Shown here: one piece after another, positions 56,539 through 64,000 of the stretch
Position numbering within the stretch: the stretch's first letter is position 1
Layout: every line of letters begins with the position of its first letter
Source of the DNA: Bradyrhizobium sp. LMTR 3
Lineage (GTDB): Bacteria > Pseudomonadota > Alphaproteobacteria > Rhizobiales > Xanthobacteraceae
Assembly: GCF_001693485.1 (NCBI RefSeq)
Contig: NZ_MAXC01000046.1
Span: forward strand, 62,001-126,000
Direction: 5' to 3'
Length of the DNA stretch: 64,000 nucleotides
Position numbers and translations under genes: made by a program
Notes under the pieces: generated by a model
Seen by the model: only the letters and a program-made list of their open reading frames with translations
Databases searched by the model: none
Told to the model about the DNA's origin: nothing

Positions 56539-57627
56539 ATGAAACGCCGTACGTTCCTCAAAGGCAGCGCCGCGGTCGGCGCGACGACGCTGGTTGCGGC
56601 ACCTGCGATTGCGCAAGCCGCGCCCGAGATCAAGTGGCGTTTGACCTCGAGCTTTCCGAAGTCGCTCGAAACCATCTTCGGTACCGCGCAGACTTTCGCG
56701 AAATACGTGGCTGACGCCACCGACAACAAGTTTCAGATCCAGACCTTTGCGGCAGGCGAGATCGTGCCCGGTCTGCAGGCGCTTGATGCAGTGAGTTCTT
56801 CGACCGTCGAGATCGCGCAGACGCCGCTCTATTTCTACATCGGCAAGGAGCCGGCGCTGACCTATGCGACGGGTGCGCCCTTCGGCATGAACCATCGCCA
56901 TCAGCATTCCTGGTGGACGTTCGGCGGCGGCGCCGACCTCTGCAACGAAGCACTGAAGCCCTTCAAGGCGCATGCGATTCTGTGCGGCAATTCCGGCACG
57001 CAAATGGGCGGCTGGTTCCGCAAGGAGATCAAGACGGTCGACGATCTCAAAGGCCTGAAATTCCGCATCGCAGGCATGGGCGGCCATGTGCTCGCAAGGC
57101 TCGGCGTCGTGCCGCAGCAGATCGCGGGCGGTGACGTCTATCCGGCGCTCGAGCGAGGAACGATCGATGCCGCGGAGTTCGTCGGTCCCTATGACGATGA
57201 GAAGCTCGGCTTCTACAAGGTGGCGAAATACTACTATTTCCCCGGCTGGTGGGAAGGCGGGGCCATGCTGCACATGGCCGTGAACGAGGAGAAGTGGAAT
57301 GCGCTTCCCAAGCCATACCAGGCGATCCTCAACCAGGCCGCTTCGGCAGCCGGCGCGTGGATGATCGAAAAATATGACAGCGTCAATCCTGCGTCGCTGA
57401 AGCGGCTTGTCGCCAACGGCGCGGAGCTGCGCGCGTTTCCGCAGCCGGTCATGGAAGCCTGCTACAAGGCCACGCAGGACCATCTGAACGAGATCGCCGA
57501 GAAGAGCCCGCTGTTCAAGAAGACCAAGGAGAGCCACGACGCCTACATGAAGGAAGTGCTGTTCTATACGCAGATTGCAGAAAATTATTACGACAACTAC
57601 CTGCTCAGCAAAATGCGCAAGGGGTGA
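56539..57627 (+). CDS. TRAP transporter substrate-binding protein (DctP/TakP type), orphan
   Basis: A 362-residue periplasmic protein with a Tat signal 'MKRRTFLKGSAAVGATTLVAAPAIAQA'. TRAP family features: 'WRLTSSFPKSLETIFGTAQTFAKYV', 'QMGGWFRKEIKTVDDLKGLKFRI' with the ligand-binding Arg, 'GGDVYPALERGTIDAAEFVGPYDDEKLGF', matching 2-oxoacid-binding TakP-like members. No DctQ or DctM gene is in the window, so transport needs distant permease genes. GAGGGAGTGAG before ATG. Probable ligand: a mono-carboxylate, by family. Confidence 0.9.
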   Translation: MKRRTFLKGSAAVGATTLVAAPAIAQAAPEIKWRLTSSFPKSLETIFGTAQTFAKYVADATDNKFQIQTFAAGEIVPGLQALDAVSSSTVEIAQTPLYFYIGKEPALTYATGAPFGMNHRHQHSWWTFGGGADLCNEALKPFKAHAILCGNSGTQMGGWFRKEIKTVDDLKGLKFRIAGMGGHVLARLGVVPQQIAGGDVYPALERGTIDAAEFVGPYDDEKLGFYKVAKYYYFPGWWEGGAMLHMAVNEEKWNALPKPYQAILNQAASAAGAWMIEKYDSVNPASLKRLVANGAELRAFPQPVMEACYKATQDHLNEIAEKSPLFKKTKESHDAYMKEVLFYTQIAENYYDNYLLSKMRKG

Positions 57628-58346
57628 GGTGCGTCATCGTTGTCCGATCGCCGGTGGCCACCGTGAACTACGTGCCGTGCGTTTCCGCAAGCGCCATATT
57701 TGCTTTGGCGGCTACATGTGTCGTGACCTCGATATCAACGGCCGCGCTTGGAGCTTGCAAGACGACGCTGCCCGGAGAGCTCGTGCCGGACGACAATCCA
57801 AAGCAACGCTTTCGCGTCGTTCCTCAGAAGTGGCTATCTTTTTCGCTCGGTGAGATCGTGCAAGAGAACGGCTACCCTGTGGCGAAGAGTTTTCAGTCGT
57901 TCGTATTCCCGAATACCAAGACGACGTTTCCTATTCCGTTCGCGCTAAATATCGATTCGCCAAAAGACTGCCCAAAGGAACTTCAGCTACACGTGTCCGG
58001 CTCCGATCGCATCGGCCTTCACTATGAGTATCCGCTGAACGGCTGTGGAAGAGTCAACCTTGAGAAGTTTGAGAGTATTCGCGTCCAACTCATAGGGCGG
58101 GTCAGCGAAGCGGAGTTGCCGGTGCATTCGTGGCCGCAAAACCAGTTGCGCGCAAAATCTAATTTGCTGAACAGATTCAAGCTGATTTGGGTCGTCCAGT
58201 CGGCCTCGCAAATATATTCCGCTTCCACATCACCCCAAATCAGTGGCTATTTCCCGCCGTCCCGTCTCGACAAGAGGGGCGTATCGCGGTCGTCACGAAC
58301 GCGAGGCGGGATGCGGTGGACGCGAGGGCGTCGGCGCGCAAAGTGA
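57624..58346 (+). CDS. hypothetical exported protein, 3' end formed by a repeat
   Basis: A 240-residue frame from GTG 57624, which overlaps the TRAP gene's stop by GTGA; later GTGs are possible starts. An N-terminal hydrophobic segment ends near 'AALGAC', suggesting a signal peptide or lipoprotein. The middle ('YPVAKSFQSFVFPNTKTTFPIPFALNIDSPKDCPKELQLHVSGSD') has beta character. GC is visibly lower than neighbours. From about 58250 the DNA is the long repeat, so the last ~32 residues (Arg/Ser/Gly-rich) are repeat-encoded. Possibly truncated by that insertion. Confidence 0.45.
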   Translation: MRCVIVVRSPVATVNYVPCVSASAIFALAATCVVTSISTAALGACKTTLPGELVPDDNPKQRFRVVPQKWLSFSLGEIVQENGYPVAKSFQSFVFPNTKTTFPIPFALNIDSPKDCPKELQLHVSGSDRIGLHYEYPLNGCGRVNLEKFESIRVQLIGRVSEAELPVHSWPQNQLRAKSNLLNRFKLIWVVQSASQIYSASTSPQISGYFPPSRLDKRGVSRSSRTRGGMRWTRGRRRAK

Positions 58347-58700
58347 GCGCAGGGCGAAGTCAAATTCGTGAGCGGCTCACGGCGCGCAAGATGAACGACG
58401 TTATTGCGTACGGCAAAACCGTGTGGTCCTGGCGCCCGTGGCTGGTGTCAAGCTGCCGGTGGCGAGTTCGATCCAACCGGATCGATCAGCCATCAAGCCG
58501 GCAGCGATGGAGGCAAGAGGAATTCGTCTCCAGGGAGAGCGCGGCATAAGCCGTCAAACCATTGCGCAGGGAATGCCGGAGTGCCTCGGCTGTACCTGTA
58601 TGCTCGTGTGCGCATCTCTTTGCGCTTATTGCACACGAGACCGCGGGTGCAGCAAGCACCCGGCATTCCCTGCTCCCTCGTTCTCGAGGAGGGGACACCA
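58250..58700. repeat. long dispersed-type repeat with a structured 3' part
   Basis: A roughly 450-bp non-coding stretch. GCAGGGAATGCCGG (58566-58579) pairs with CCGGCATTCCCTGC (58660-58673), a perfect 14-bp stem. Inside it are CTCGTGTGC/GCACACGAG (58603-58611/58631-58639) and GGGTGC/GCACCC (58645-58650/58656-58661). I recall closely similar long elements in many Bradyrhizobium and Rhodopseudomonas genomes, but cannot check this. The left part forms the end of the ORF at 57624. Boundaries are approximate. Confidence 0.65.
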
Positions 58701-58743
58701 GATGCAAACCTCGGGCGCGGTGCGTCGCGAGAACGCGAAACTG

Positions 58744-58838
58744 TATCCACCGTCATTGCGAGCGCAGCGAAGCAATCCACTATCACCGTGCATGCTGAAG
58801 GATGGATTGCTTCGCTGCGCTCGCAATGACGTGGATAG
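58744..58838. repeat. inverted repeat with 29-bp perfect arms
   Basis: Arm 58751-58779 begins CGTCATTGCGAGCGCAGCG; its exact complement is at 58803-58831. Pairing extends outward to TATCCAC/GTGGATA with one bulged base. The 23-bp centre is unpaired. A common type of Bradyrhizobium intergenic palindrome. Confidence 0.85.
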
Positions 58839-58977
58839 GTCCGCAGCTTGCCGGCTACCCCACACACGCGGGATATGACGCTCCCTTGGCGACCCGCAAC
58901 ATCCTCGGCGGGCAGCGGGATCGGCGAATCTCCAACCCTTGGTCACGCCCATGTGAAAGGCCTCTTTCCGGTTCGCA

Positions 58978-59006
58978 TTGACAATGACTGACTAGTCAGT
59001 CATAAA
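58978..59006 (+). promoter_or_regulatory. operator-embedded promoter of the tetR-hlyD-ABC operon
   Basis: TTGACA (58978-58983), 17-bp spacer, CATAAA (59001-59006). The perfect 18-bp palindrome TGACTGACTAGTCAGTCA (58985-59002) fills the spacer and touches the -10. The start codon at 59013 is only 7 bp past the -10, so transcription would start at or next to the ATG, giving a leaderless or near-leaderless mRNA. Autorepression by the TetR protein is the clear inference. Confidence 0.8.
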
Positions 59007-59012
59007 TGGAGC

Positions 59013-59720
59013 ATGACGAATGAAGCCACCAAAACCACCAGGAAATCTGCGCCGAAGCCGGCCAATCGCCGGACCGGGGCGAAGGCGTCGGCGTCCTCGA
59101 AGCCGAAGCCGGCTTCCAGCCGCGCCGAACGCGCCGCCGAGCGGCGCGGGGCCATCATCGCGGCGGCGATGGACGAATTCATCGCGCGCGGCTTTGCGGC
59201 GACACGGCTCGACGACATCGCCAAACGCGCCGGTGTCGCCAAGGGCACGATCTATCTGCACTTCAAGGACAAGGAATCGATGTTCGAGGAATTGATCCGG
59301 ACCGCCATCGTGCCGCTGGTCACCCGCCTCTGGGCGACGCCCCCGCAGCCCGGAGCATCGGTGCGCGACATGGTGGAGGGGTTTGCCAAAACCTTCATCG
59401 AGGAGGTGGCCGCCACGCGGCGCGGCGACCTTGTGCGGCTGATCGTTGCCGAAGGCCCACGATTTCCTGAGGTTGCCGACTTCTACTACCGCGAGGTGGT
59501 GTCGCGAGGCCTTGCAGGCATGCGCGCGCTGATCGAGCTCGGCATCGCACGCGGCGAGATCCAACACAAGAACCTGGCGCGGTTTCCGCAAATCATGGTG
59601 GCGCCCGCGCTCATCGCCGTGATCTGGCAGAGCCTTTTCAGCAGACATGCGCCACTGGATGCCCTCGAAATGTTTCAGGTCCATCTCGATCTGATTTTTG
59701 GCGAACGGAGAACAGCATGA
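59013..59720 (+). CDS. TetR/AcrR family regulator
   Basis: A 235-residue regulator. The first ~40 residues are a basic, Lys/Ala/Ser-rich tail. HTH at about residues 45-92: 'AAMDEFIARGFAATRLDDIAKRAGVAKGTIYLHFKDKESMFEELI'. C-terminal part belongs to the TetR_C_11-like AefR family. The downstream hlyD gene overlaps it by ATGA, so the regulator and the exporter are one operon controlled at the palindrome upstream. Start at 59013; later ATG 59168 would delete the HTH. Confidence 0.92.
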   Translation: MTNEATKTTRKSAPKPANRRTGAKASASSKPKPASSRAERAAERRGAIIAAAMDEFIARGFAATRLDDIAKRAGVAKGTIYLHFKDKESMFEELIRTAIVPLVTRLWATPPQPGASVRDMVEGFAKTFIEEVAATRRGDLVRLIVAEGPRFPEVADFYYREVVSRGLAGMRALIELGIARGEIQHKNLARFPQIMVAPALIAVIWQSLFSRHAPLDALEMFQVHLDLIFGERRTA

Positions 59721-60502
59721 CTTCGTCGCGAACGATAGCGATCCTGGCCGCGCTGGCGCTCGCCGCCGCGCTCTCAGGCTGCACGGAGCGCAGAGATCCG
59801 GGCTTCCAGGGCTGGGTCGAGGCCGACATGATCTTTGTCAGCCCCGACGAAAGCGGCCGTGTGACAAAACTCAACGTGCGCGAGGGCGACGAGGTGAAGC
59901 CCGGCATGCAGCTCTATACGGTCGACGACGATTTGCAGCAGGCCGACCTCAATCAGAACAAGGCGACGCTCGCCAATGCGCAGCAGACCTATGACCGCGC
60001 GGCGTCGCTGAGCAAGACCGGCTCCGGCACGCAGGCCAACCTCGATTCGGCAACCTCGGCGTTGCGCGTCGCGGAAGCCCGAGTCAATACTTCGCAGACC
60101 AGGCTCGCGCGGCGGAGCGGCTTTGCGCCGGTCGGCGGCACCGTCCAGCAGATCTATTTCCGCGAAGGCGAAATGGTGCAGGCGCAACGGCCGGTGCTGT
60201 CGATCATGCCGCCCGGCAACATGAAGATTCGCTTCTTCGTGCCGGAGACAGAACTGCCGAAGCTCGCGATCGGCGACGAGGTGAAGGTGACCTGCGACAA
60301 TTGCGCGGCCGATCTCACCGCAAAAATCTACTTCATTGCGACGACGGCGGAATACACCCCGCCGGTCATCTACAGCCTCGATGAGCGCAACAAGCTGGTC
60401 TACCTGATCCAGGCGCGGCCGAACCGGCCGGACGTCTTGCGCGTCGGCCAGCCGATCAGCGTATTCCTCAACGCCCGGACGCCGGTAGCGGAGAAGAAAT
60501 GA
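59717..60502 (+). CDS. HlyD family periplasmic adaptor lipoprotein
   Basis: A 261-residue membrane fusion protein. Lipobox 'ALSGC' (Cys at about residue 22) anchors it to the inner membrane. The barrel-sandwich begins 'GWVEADMIFVSPDESGRVTKLNVREGDEVKPGMQLYTVDD', a short coiled coil follows (about residues 75-130), then 'GTVQQIYFREGEMVQAQRPVLSIMPPG'. Similar to YbhG/YhiI-type adaptors. Overlaps tetR and the ATPase gene by four bases each. Confidence 0.92.
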   Translation: MTSSRTIAILAALALAAALSGCTERRDPGFQGWVEADMIFVSPDESGRVTKLNVREGDEVKPGMQLYTVDDDLQQADLNQNKATLANAQQTYDRAASLSKTGSGTQANLDSATSALRVAEARVNTSQTRLARRSGFAPVGGTVQQIYFREGEMVQAQRPVLSIMPPGNMKIRFFVPETELPKLAIGDEVKVTCDNCAADLTAKIYFIATTAEYTPPVIYSLDERNKLVYLIQARPNRPDVLRVGQPISVFLNARTPVAEKK

Positions 60503-61446
60503 GTTCGGTTTCGACGACATCTGCCGCGGATATCGCCATCAAGGTCGACGGGCTGTCGAAATCGTTCGGCGGCCGCGAGGTCGTGCATGACCTCTCGATG
60601 CAGGTGAAGCGCGGCTCGATCTACGGCTTTCTCGGGCCGAACGGCTCCGGCAAGACCACCACCATCCGCATGCTGTGCGGGCTGTTGACGCCCGATGCCG
60701 GCGAGGGCACCTGCCTCGGCTACGACATCCGCCGCGACGCCGACAAGATCAAGCGCCTGGTCGGCTACATGACGCAGCGCTTCAGCCTGTATCAGGATCT
60801 CTCGGTGCGCGAGAACCTCGAATTCGTCGCACGGCTTTACGGCATGCGCGACGCGCGCGGCGCTGCACGTGACATGATCCGGCGGATCGGCCTGAGCGGC
60901 CGCGAGGAGCAGCTTGCCGGCGAACTGTCCGGCGGCTGGAAGCAGCGGCTCGCGCTCGGCGCCTGCACGCTGCCCAATCCGCAACTGCTGCTATTGGACG
61001 AGCCGACCGCCGGCGTCGATCCCAAGGCGCGGCGCGATTTCTGGAATGAGATCCACGCGCTGGCGGCCGAAGGCCTGACGGTGTTGGTCTCGACCCATTA
61101 CATGGACGAGGCCGAGCGCTGTCACGAGATCGCTTACATCGCCTACGGTCACCTGCTGGCGCACGGCACAGTCGACGAAGTGATCGCGAAATCGGCGTTG
61201 TCGACCTACACGGTTTCCGGCGACGACCTCAACGGGCTTGCGGTCGAGCTCGCAGGCAAGCCCGGCGTCGACATGGTGGCGCCGTTCGGCACCAGCCTGC
61301 ACGTCTCGGGGCGCGACAAGTCCGTGCTGGAGACAACCATCGCGCCTTATCGCGATAAAAGGGGATGGCGCTGGGAGGACAGCGAGCCGTCGCTGGAAGA
61401 CGTGTTCATCGATCTCATGAACCGCTCAAAGGACAATTTCCAATGA
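60499..61446 (+). CDS. ABC exporter ATP-binding protein
   Basis: A 315-residue ABC ATPase of the YbhF/DrrA type. Walker A 'GPNGSGKTT', signature 'LSGGWKQRLALG', Walker B 'LLLLDEPTAGVD', H-loop 'STHYMDEAERC'. The C-terminal ~70 residues are the typical extra domain ('EPSLEDVFIDLM'). Overlaps upstream and downstream genes by ATGA. Energises the permease encoded next. Confidence 0.95.
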   Translation: MSSVSTTSAADIAIKVDGLSKSFGGREVVHDLSMQVKRGSIYGFLGPNGSGKTTTIRMLCGLLTPDAGEGTCLGYDIRRDADKIKRLVGYMTQRFSLYQDLSVRENLEFVARLYGMRDARGAARDMIRRIGLSGREEQLAGELSGGWKQRLALGACTLPNPQLLLLDEPTAGVDPKARRDFWNEIHALAAEGLTVLVSTHYMDEAERCHEIAYIAYGHLLAHGTVDEVIAKSALSTYTVSGDDLNGLAVELAGKPGVDMVAPFGTSLHVSGRDKSVLETTIAPYRDKRGWRWEDSEPSLEDVFIDLMNRSKDNFQ

Positions 61447-62609
61447 GTGCAACCGATACTGTTCATCCCGTGGACGAGGCGAGGGAGCCGGCTTTCGGCT
61501 TCTGGCGGCGCAGCTATGCGATGCTGGTCAAGGAATTCATTCAGCTCCGCCGCGACCGCGTCTCGTTCGCGATGATCGTGATGATCCCGGTCATGCAGCT
61601 ATTGCTGTTCGGCTATGCCATCAACACCACGCCGCGCCATCTGCCGACGGCGGTGCTGATACAGGAGGACAGCGATCTGGCGCGCTCGGTGCTGAAGGCG
61701 CTGGAGAATACCAAATATTTCCGCTTCACCCGCGAAGTGCACAGCGTCGCGGAGTTCGATGATCTCCTGCAGTCGGGCAAGGTGCTGTTCGGGGTCGAGA
61801 TCCCGCGCGGCTTCGAGCGCGCCGTGCGGCGCGGCGACCGCCCGGCGCTATTGGTCGCGGCCGACGCTACCGATCCGGTCGCGGCCGGCTCCGCGCTGGG
61901 CACGCTCGGTGCAGTGGTGCAGACCGCGCTCGCGCACGACCTTCACATCGGCGATCCGCCCGCGATGCCGTTCGAGATCAGGGCACATGCCCGTTACAAC
62001 CCGGCCGCGGAATCGCGGCTCAACATCGTGCCGGGCCTTGTCGGCACCATCCTGACCATGACCATGCTGATCTTCACCGCCCTGTCGGTGACACGCGAAA
62101 TCGAGCGTGGCACCATGGAGAGCCTGTTGTCGATGCCGATCAAGCCGGTGGAGGTGATGTTCGGCAAGATCATTCCCTACGTGATCGTCGGCTTCGTCCA
62201 GGCCTCGCTGATCGTCGGCATCGGCGTCCTGCTGTTCGGGGTGCCGATTCTCGGCAGCGTGGCGCTGCTGGCGGCGCTGACGACGCTGTTCATCACCACC
62301 AACCTGTCGATCGGCTATACCTTCTCCACCATTGTGCAGAACCAGTTGCAGGCGATGCAGATGTCGATGATGTTCTTCCTGCCGAGCATTCTGTTGTCCG
62401 GCTTCATGTTTCCATTCGCCGGCATGCCGGTGTGGGCGCAGTATCTCGGCGAGGGACTGCCGCTGACCCATTACATCCGCATCGTCCGCGCCATCATGCT
62501 GAAGGGCGCGGCTCCTTCCAACCTGCAATACGACACGATTGCACTCATTGTACTGATGCTGGTGGCAATGACGATCGCCGTGACACGCTTCCGTCGCACG
62601 CTCGATTGA
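61443..62609 (+). CDS. ABC-2 type exporter permease
   Basis: A 388-residue membrane protein. One helix near the N-terminus ('MIVMIPVMQLLLFGYAI', about 42-60), a periplasmic domain of ~150 residues, then five helices including 'SVTREIERGTMESLLSMPI', the ABC-2 coupling motif, and 'FFLPSILLSGFMFPFAGMP'. YbhS/YbhR-like. ATG at 61443 overlaps the ATPase gene. Only one permease is present where YbhFSR has two, so it probably acts as a homodimer. Likely exports a toxic compound or drug, inferred from the TetR-HlyD context. Confidence 0.93.
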   Translation: MSATDTVHPVDEAREPAFGFWRRSYAMLVKEFIQLRRDRVSFAMIVMIPVMQLLLFGYAINTTPRHLPTAVLIQEDSDLARSVLKALENTKYFRFTREVHSVAEFDDLLQSGKVLFGVEIPRGFERAVRRGDRPALLVAADATDPVAAGSALGTLGAVVQTALAHDLHIGDPPAMPFEIRAHARYNPAAESRLNIVPGLVGTILTMTMLIFTALSVTREIERGTMESLLSMPIKPVEVMFGKIIPYVIVGFVQASLIVGIGVLLFGVPILGSVALLAALTTLFITTNLSIGYTFSTIVQNQLQAMQMSMMFFLPSILLSGFMFPFAGMPVWAQYLGEGLPLTHYIRIVRAIMLKGAAPSNLQYDTIALIVLMLVAMTIAVTRFRRTLD

Positions 62610-62624
62610 GGGTATATTTTGCAG

Positions 62625-62704
62625 GCATTCCGGGGCGCCTCGAAGAGGCGAGCCCGGAATCTCGAGATTCCGGGTCTGGTCCTTCGGACCATCCCGGAAT
62701 GACC
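62625..62704. repeat. REP-like palindrome, copy 3
   Basis: Same family as 35788-35875 and 41133-41218. Ends CATTCCGGGG and ATCCCGGAATG; a 22-bp palindrome centred on TCTCGAGA at 62653-62674. Its right arm matches the left arm of copy 2 in inverted form (GGTCCTTCGGACC-like core), showing that arms are exchangeable. Lies between the permease and the cyclase gene. Confidence 0.9.
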
Positions 62705-62714
62705 AAGGGGCACA

Positions 62715-64000
62715 ATGCTGGGATTCTGGGGTAAGGACAAAAAGGACCAAGACACGGGAGTGTCGGCTGACTTCCAGCGCGCGCTGATGCAGGAGGTGAT
62801 GGCCACCGAGCTGCTCCGCATCAAGGCGCTGATCGGAACGACCCTTCTGTTGTTCGCGATTCTTTGGACCGTCTACTTTTTAGCGCCTGAGAAGGTGAGC
62901 CAGGTCTGGCACGGCAATCTCAAGCCGCACTATCTCTATTCGGTTATGCTGCCGTTCATGCTGTTCGAGCTCTGGGTGCACGGGGCGATCACCCGGCATA
63001 TGCGGCAGGGCCGCGATCTGCCGATATTCCGGCGCTATCTCGGCGCGCTGATCGAGACCTCGATGCCGACGGTTGCGCTGGCGCTGCACATCAACGCCAT
63101 GGGATCGGTAGCCGCGCTCGGGTTCGTGGTCCCGATGACTTATTTCATCTTCATCATCCTCTCGACGCTGCGGCTGGATTTCTGGCTCTCCACGTTCACC
63201 GGCGCGGTCGCCGCCGTTCAGTTGTTTTGCATGGCGATTTTCTATCATCCGCCCACGGGCGACGCCGAGCCCAGCATTTACTATCACGCCGCGCGCAGCC
63301 TGATCCTCCTGATCTGCGGCATGCTCGCCGGCGCCGTCGGGCACCAGTTGCGGCGGCAGTTCGAGGCCAGCATCAAGGCTGCGACTGCGCGCGACCGCAT
63401 CACCAATCTGTTCGGCCAGCACGTCTCGCCGCAGGTGGTCGAACGCCTGATGGCGGAGGGCGCCAAGACCGACAGCGACATCCGCCGGGTCGCCGTGATG
63501 TTCGTCGATTTCCGCAGCTTCACCGCCGGCGCGCGCACCCGCACGCCGCAGGAAGTGGTGGAGCGGCTCGATGGCGCCTTTGCGGTGCTGGTTGACATTC
63601 TCGATCGCCACGGCGGCATCGTGAACAAGTTTCTCGGCGACGGATTCCTGGCGCTGTTCGGCGCCCCGCTGGAGGCGCCGGACCCGGCACACCGGGCGGT
63701 TGCCGCGGCGCGCGAAATGCTGGAAGCCAATGCGCGGGTCAATGAAGCGGCGAGTTGGCCGCTGCGCATCGGCATCGGCATTCATCTCGGCGAGGTCGTC
63801 GCCGGCAATATCGGCTCGCCCCGGCGCAAGGAATATACCGTGATCGGCGACACCGTGAACTTCGCCTCGCGGCTCGAAGCGCTCAACAAGGACTTCAACT
63901 CGCAATTCCTGATCTCCGAAGCGGTTCGCGACGCGCTGGGCGAAGCGTGCCGCGATGCGGTTTCGCTCGGCGAGGTGGAGGTCAGGGGCTATGAGCGGCC
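62715..64000 (+). CDS. membrane-bound class III adenylate/guanylate cyclase, C-terminus cut by window edge
   Basis: At least 428 residues. Five or six membrane helices occupy residues 38-215. The cyclase domain begins near residue 250: 'VAVMFVDFRSFTAGA' (first metal Asp), 'KFLGDGFLALFGAPLEAPD' (second metal Asp), 'IGIGIHLGEVVAGNIGSPRRKEYTVIGDTVNFASRLE', the class III core. Makes cAMP or cGMP. No HAMP domain, but a short helical linker 'DRITNLFGQHVSPQVVERLM' typical of this group. AAGGGG before ATG. The frame is open at 64000. Confidence 0.93.
   Translation, partial: MLGFWGKDKKDQDTGVSADFQRALMQEVMATELLRIKALIGTTLLLFAILWTVYFLAPEKVSQVWHGNLKPHYLYSVMLPFMLFELWVHGAITRHMRQGRDLPIFRRYLGALIETSMPTVALALHINAMGSVAALGFVVPMTYFIFIILSTLRLDFWLSTFTGAVAAVQLFCMAIFYHPPTGDAEPSIYYHAARSLILLICGMLAGAVGHQLRRQFEASIKAATARDRITNLFGQHVSPQVVERLMAEGAKTDSDIRRVAVMFVDFRSFTAGARTRTPQEVVERLDGAFAVLVDILDRHGGIVNKFLGDGFLALFGAPLEAPDPAHRAVAAAREMLEANARVNEAASWPLRIGIGIHLGEVVAGNIGSPRRKEYTVIGDTVNFASRLEALNKDFNSQFLISEAVRDALGEACRDAVSLGEVEVRGYER

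Larger units (their letters stand above)
58347..59012. other. 666-bp gene-free stretch
   Basis: Contains the 3' part of the long repeat (to about 58700), a 29-bp-arm inverted repeat (58751-58831) and the promoter/operator of the next TetR gene (58978-59006). No coding pattern is convincing; open frames here are short, Arg/Ser-rich and follow the repeats. Confidence 0.7.

Noticed and set aside
57987..58228. Minus-strand frames opposite the hypothetical exported protein
   Set aside because: No ribosome site, no recognisable domain, and the plus strand has a signal-peptide-like start coupled to the TRAP gene.

Overview
The window reads as a chromosomal segment of a Bradyrhizobium-like alphaproteobacterium (Nitrobacteraceae). 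The evidence is high GC, alpha-proteobacterial codon use, family content (pca, cox, liv, SorAB-type sulfite oxidase, HWE kinase, DUF4189 and DUF2000 genes) and many short intergenic palindromes of the kind seen throughout that genus. I see no phage, transposase, integrase, CRISPR array, rRNA or tRNA. The species is inference.

Layout. 1-5.7 kb: an edge-truncated HpcH/HpaI aldolase, an acyltransferase-3 protein, a small secreted GlcG/HbpS-like protein, murI, a RidA gene divergent from a TetR gene with three identical operator dyads between them, and purB. 5.8-10.1 kb: a NarL-type two-component pair divergent from a three-gene membrane operon. The operon encodes a MotA/TolQ/ExbB-like channel, a one-helix partner with a DUF2135-like exported domain, and a third membrane protein; it is the best candidate here for an undescribed system. 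10.1-14.9 kb: a TetR gene with a promoter-embedded palindrome, a LuxR regulator with TPR-like repeats, a GFA-family protein and a flavin oxidoreductase. 15-18.7 kb: a glycine-rich secreted protein, rpe, an EF-hand protein and a P1-family peptidase, separated by palindromic elements.

18.7-29.2 kb is a histidine-kinase block: a MASE-type hybrid kinase, a REC-PAS-HWE kinase, and a 2096-residue hybrid kinase with 11 tandem 92-residue HAMP-type units like those of fungal group III (Nik1/Os-1) kinases. 29.4-34.8 kb is a complete branched-chain amino acid-type ABC transporter (livHMGF, livK), and 35.4-38.0 kb carries pcaBDC of the beta-ketoadipate pathway. 38.2-45.1 kb is a cox-type molybdenum hydroxylase operon (coxG, coxS, coxM, coxD, coxE, split XdhC, MPT-binding/NTP-transferase fusion). 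Its catalytic subunit gene coxL is absent from the place it is normally found, between coxS and coxM, where only a 15-codon ORF remains.

45-58 kb holds single-gene and two-gene metabolic units: DUF4189; a Baeyer-Villiger-type monooxygenase plus serine hydrolase with a divergent AraC regulator; DUF2000 and a decayed copy of its 3' end; an SMP-30-like protein; a very acidic small protein; sulfite oxidase plus cytochrome c; two coupled tiny ORFs; and a cyclase-family protein divergent from an orphan TRAP solute-binding protein. 58.2-58.9 kb is occupied by a long structured repeat followed by a 29-bp-arm inverted repeat. 59-62.6 kb is an autoregulated tetR-hlyD-ABC-permease operon, and the right edge cuts a membrane-bound class III adenylate/guanylate cyclase.

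Short palindromic elements matter here: some supply stop codons (rpe, the MPT/NTP-transferase gene), some lie inside operons (coxD/coxE, pcaD/pcaC), and one appears to form the 3' end of an ORF at 58.3 kb. Calls rest on reading motifs and translations by eye; no database search was possible.
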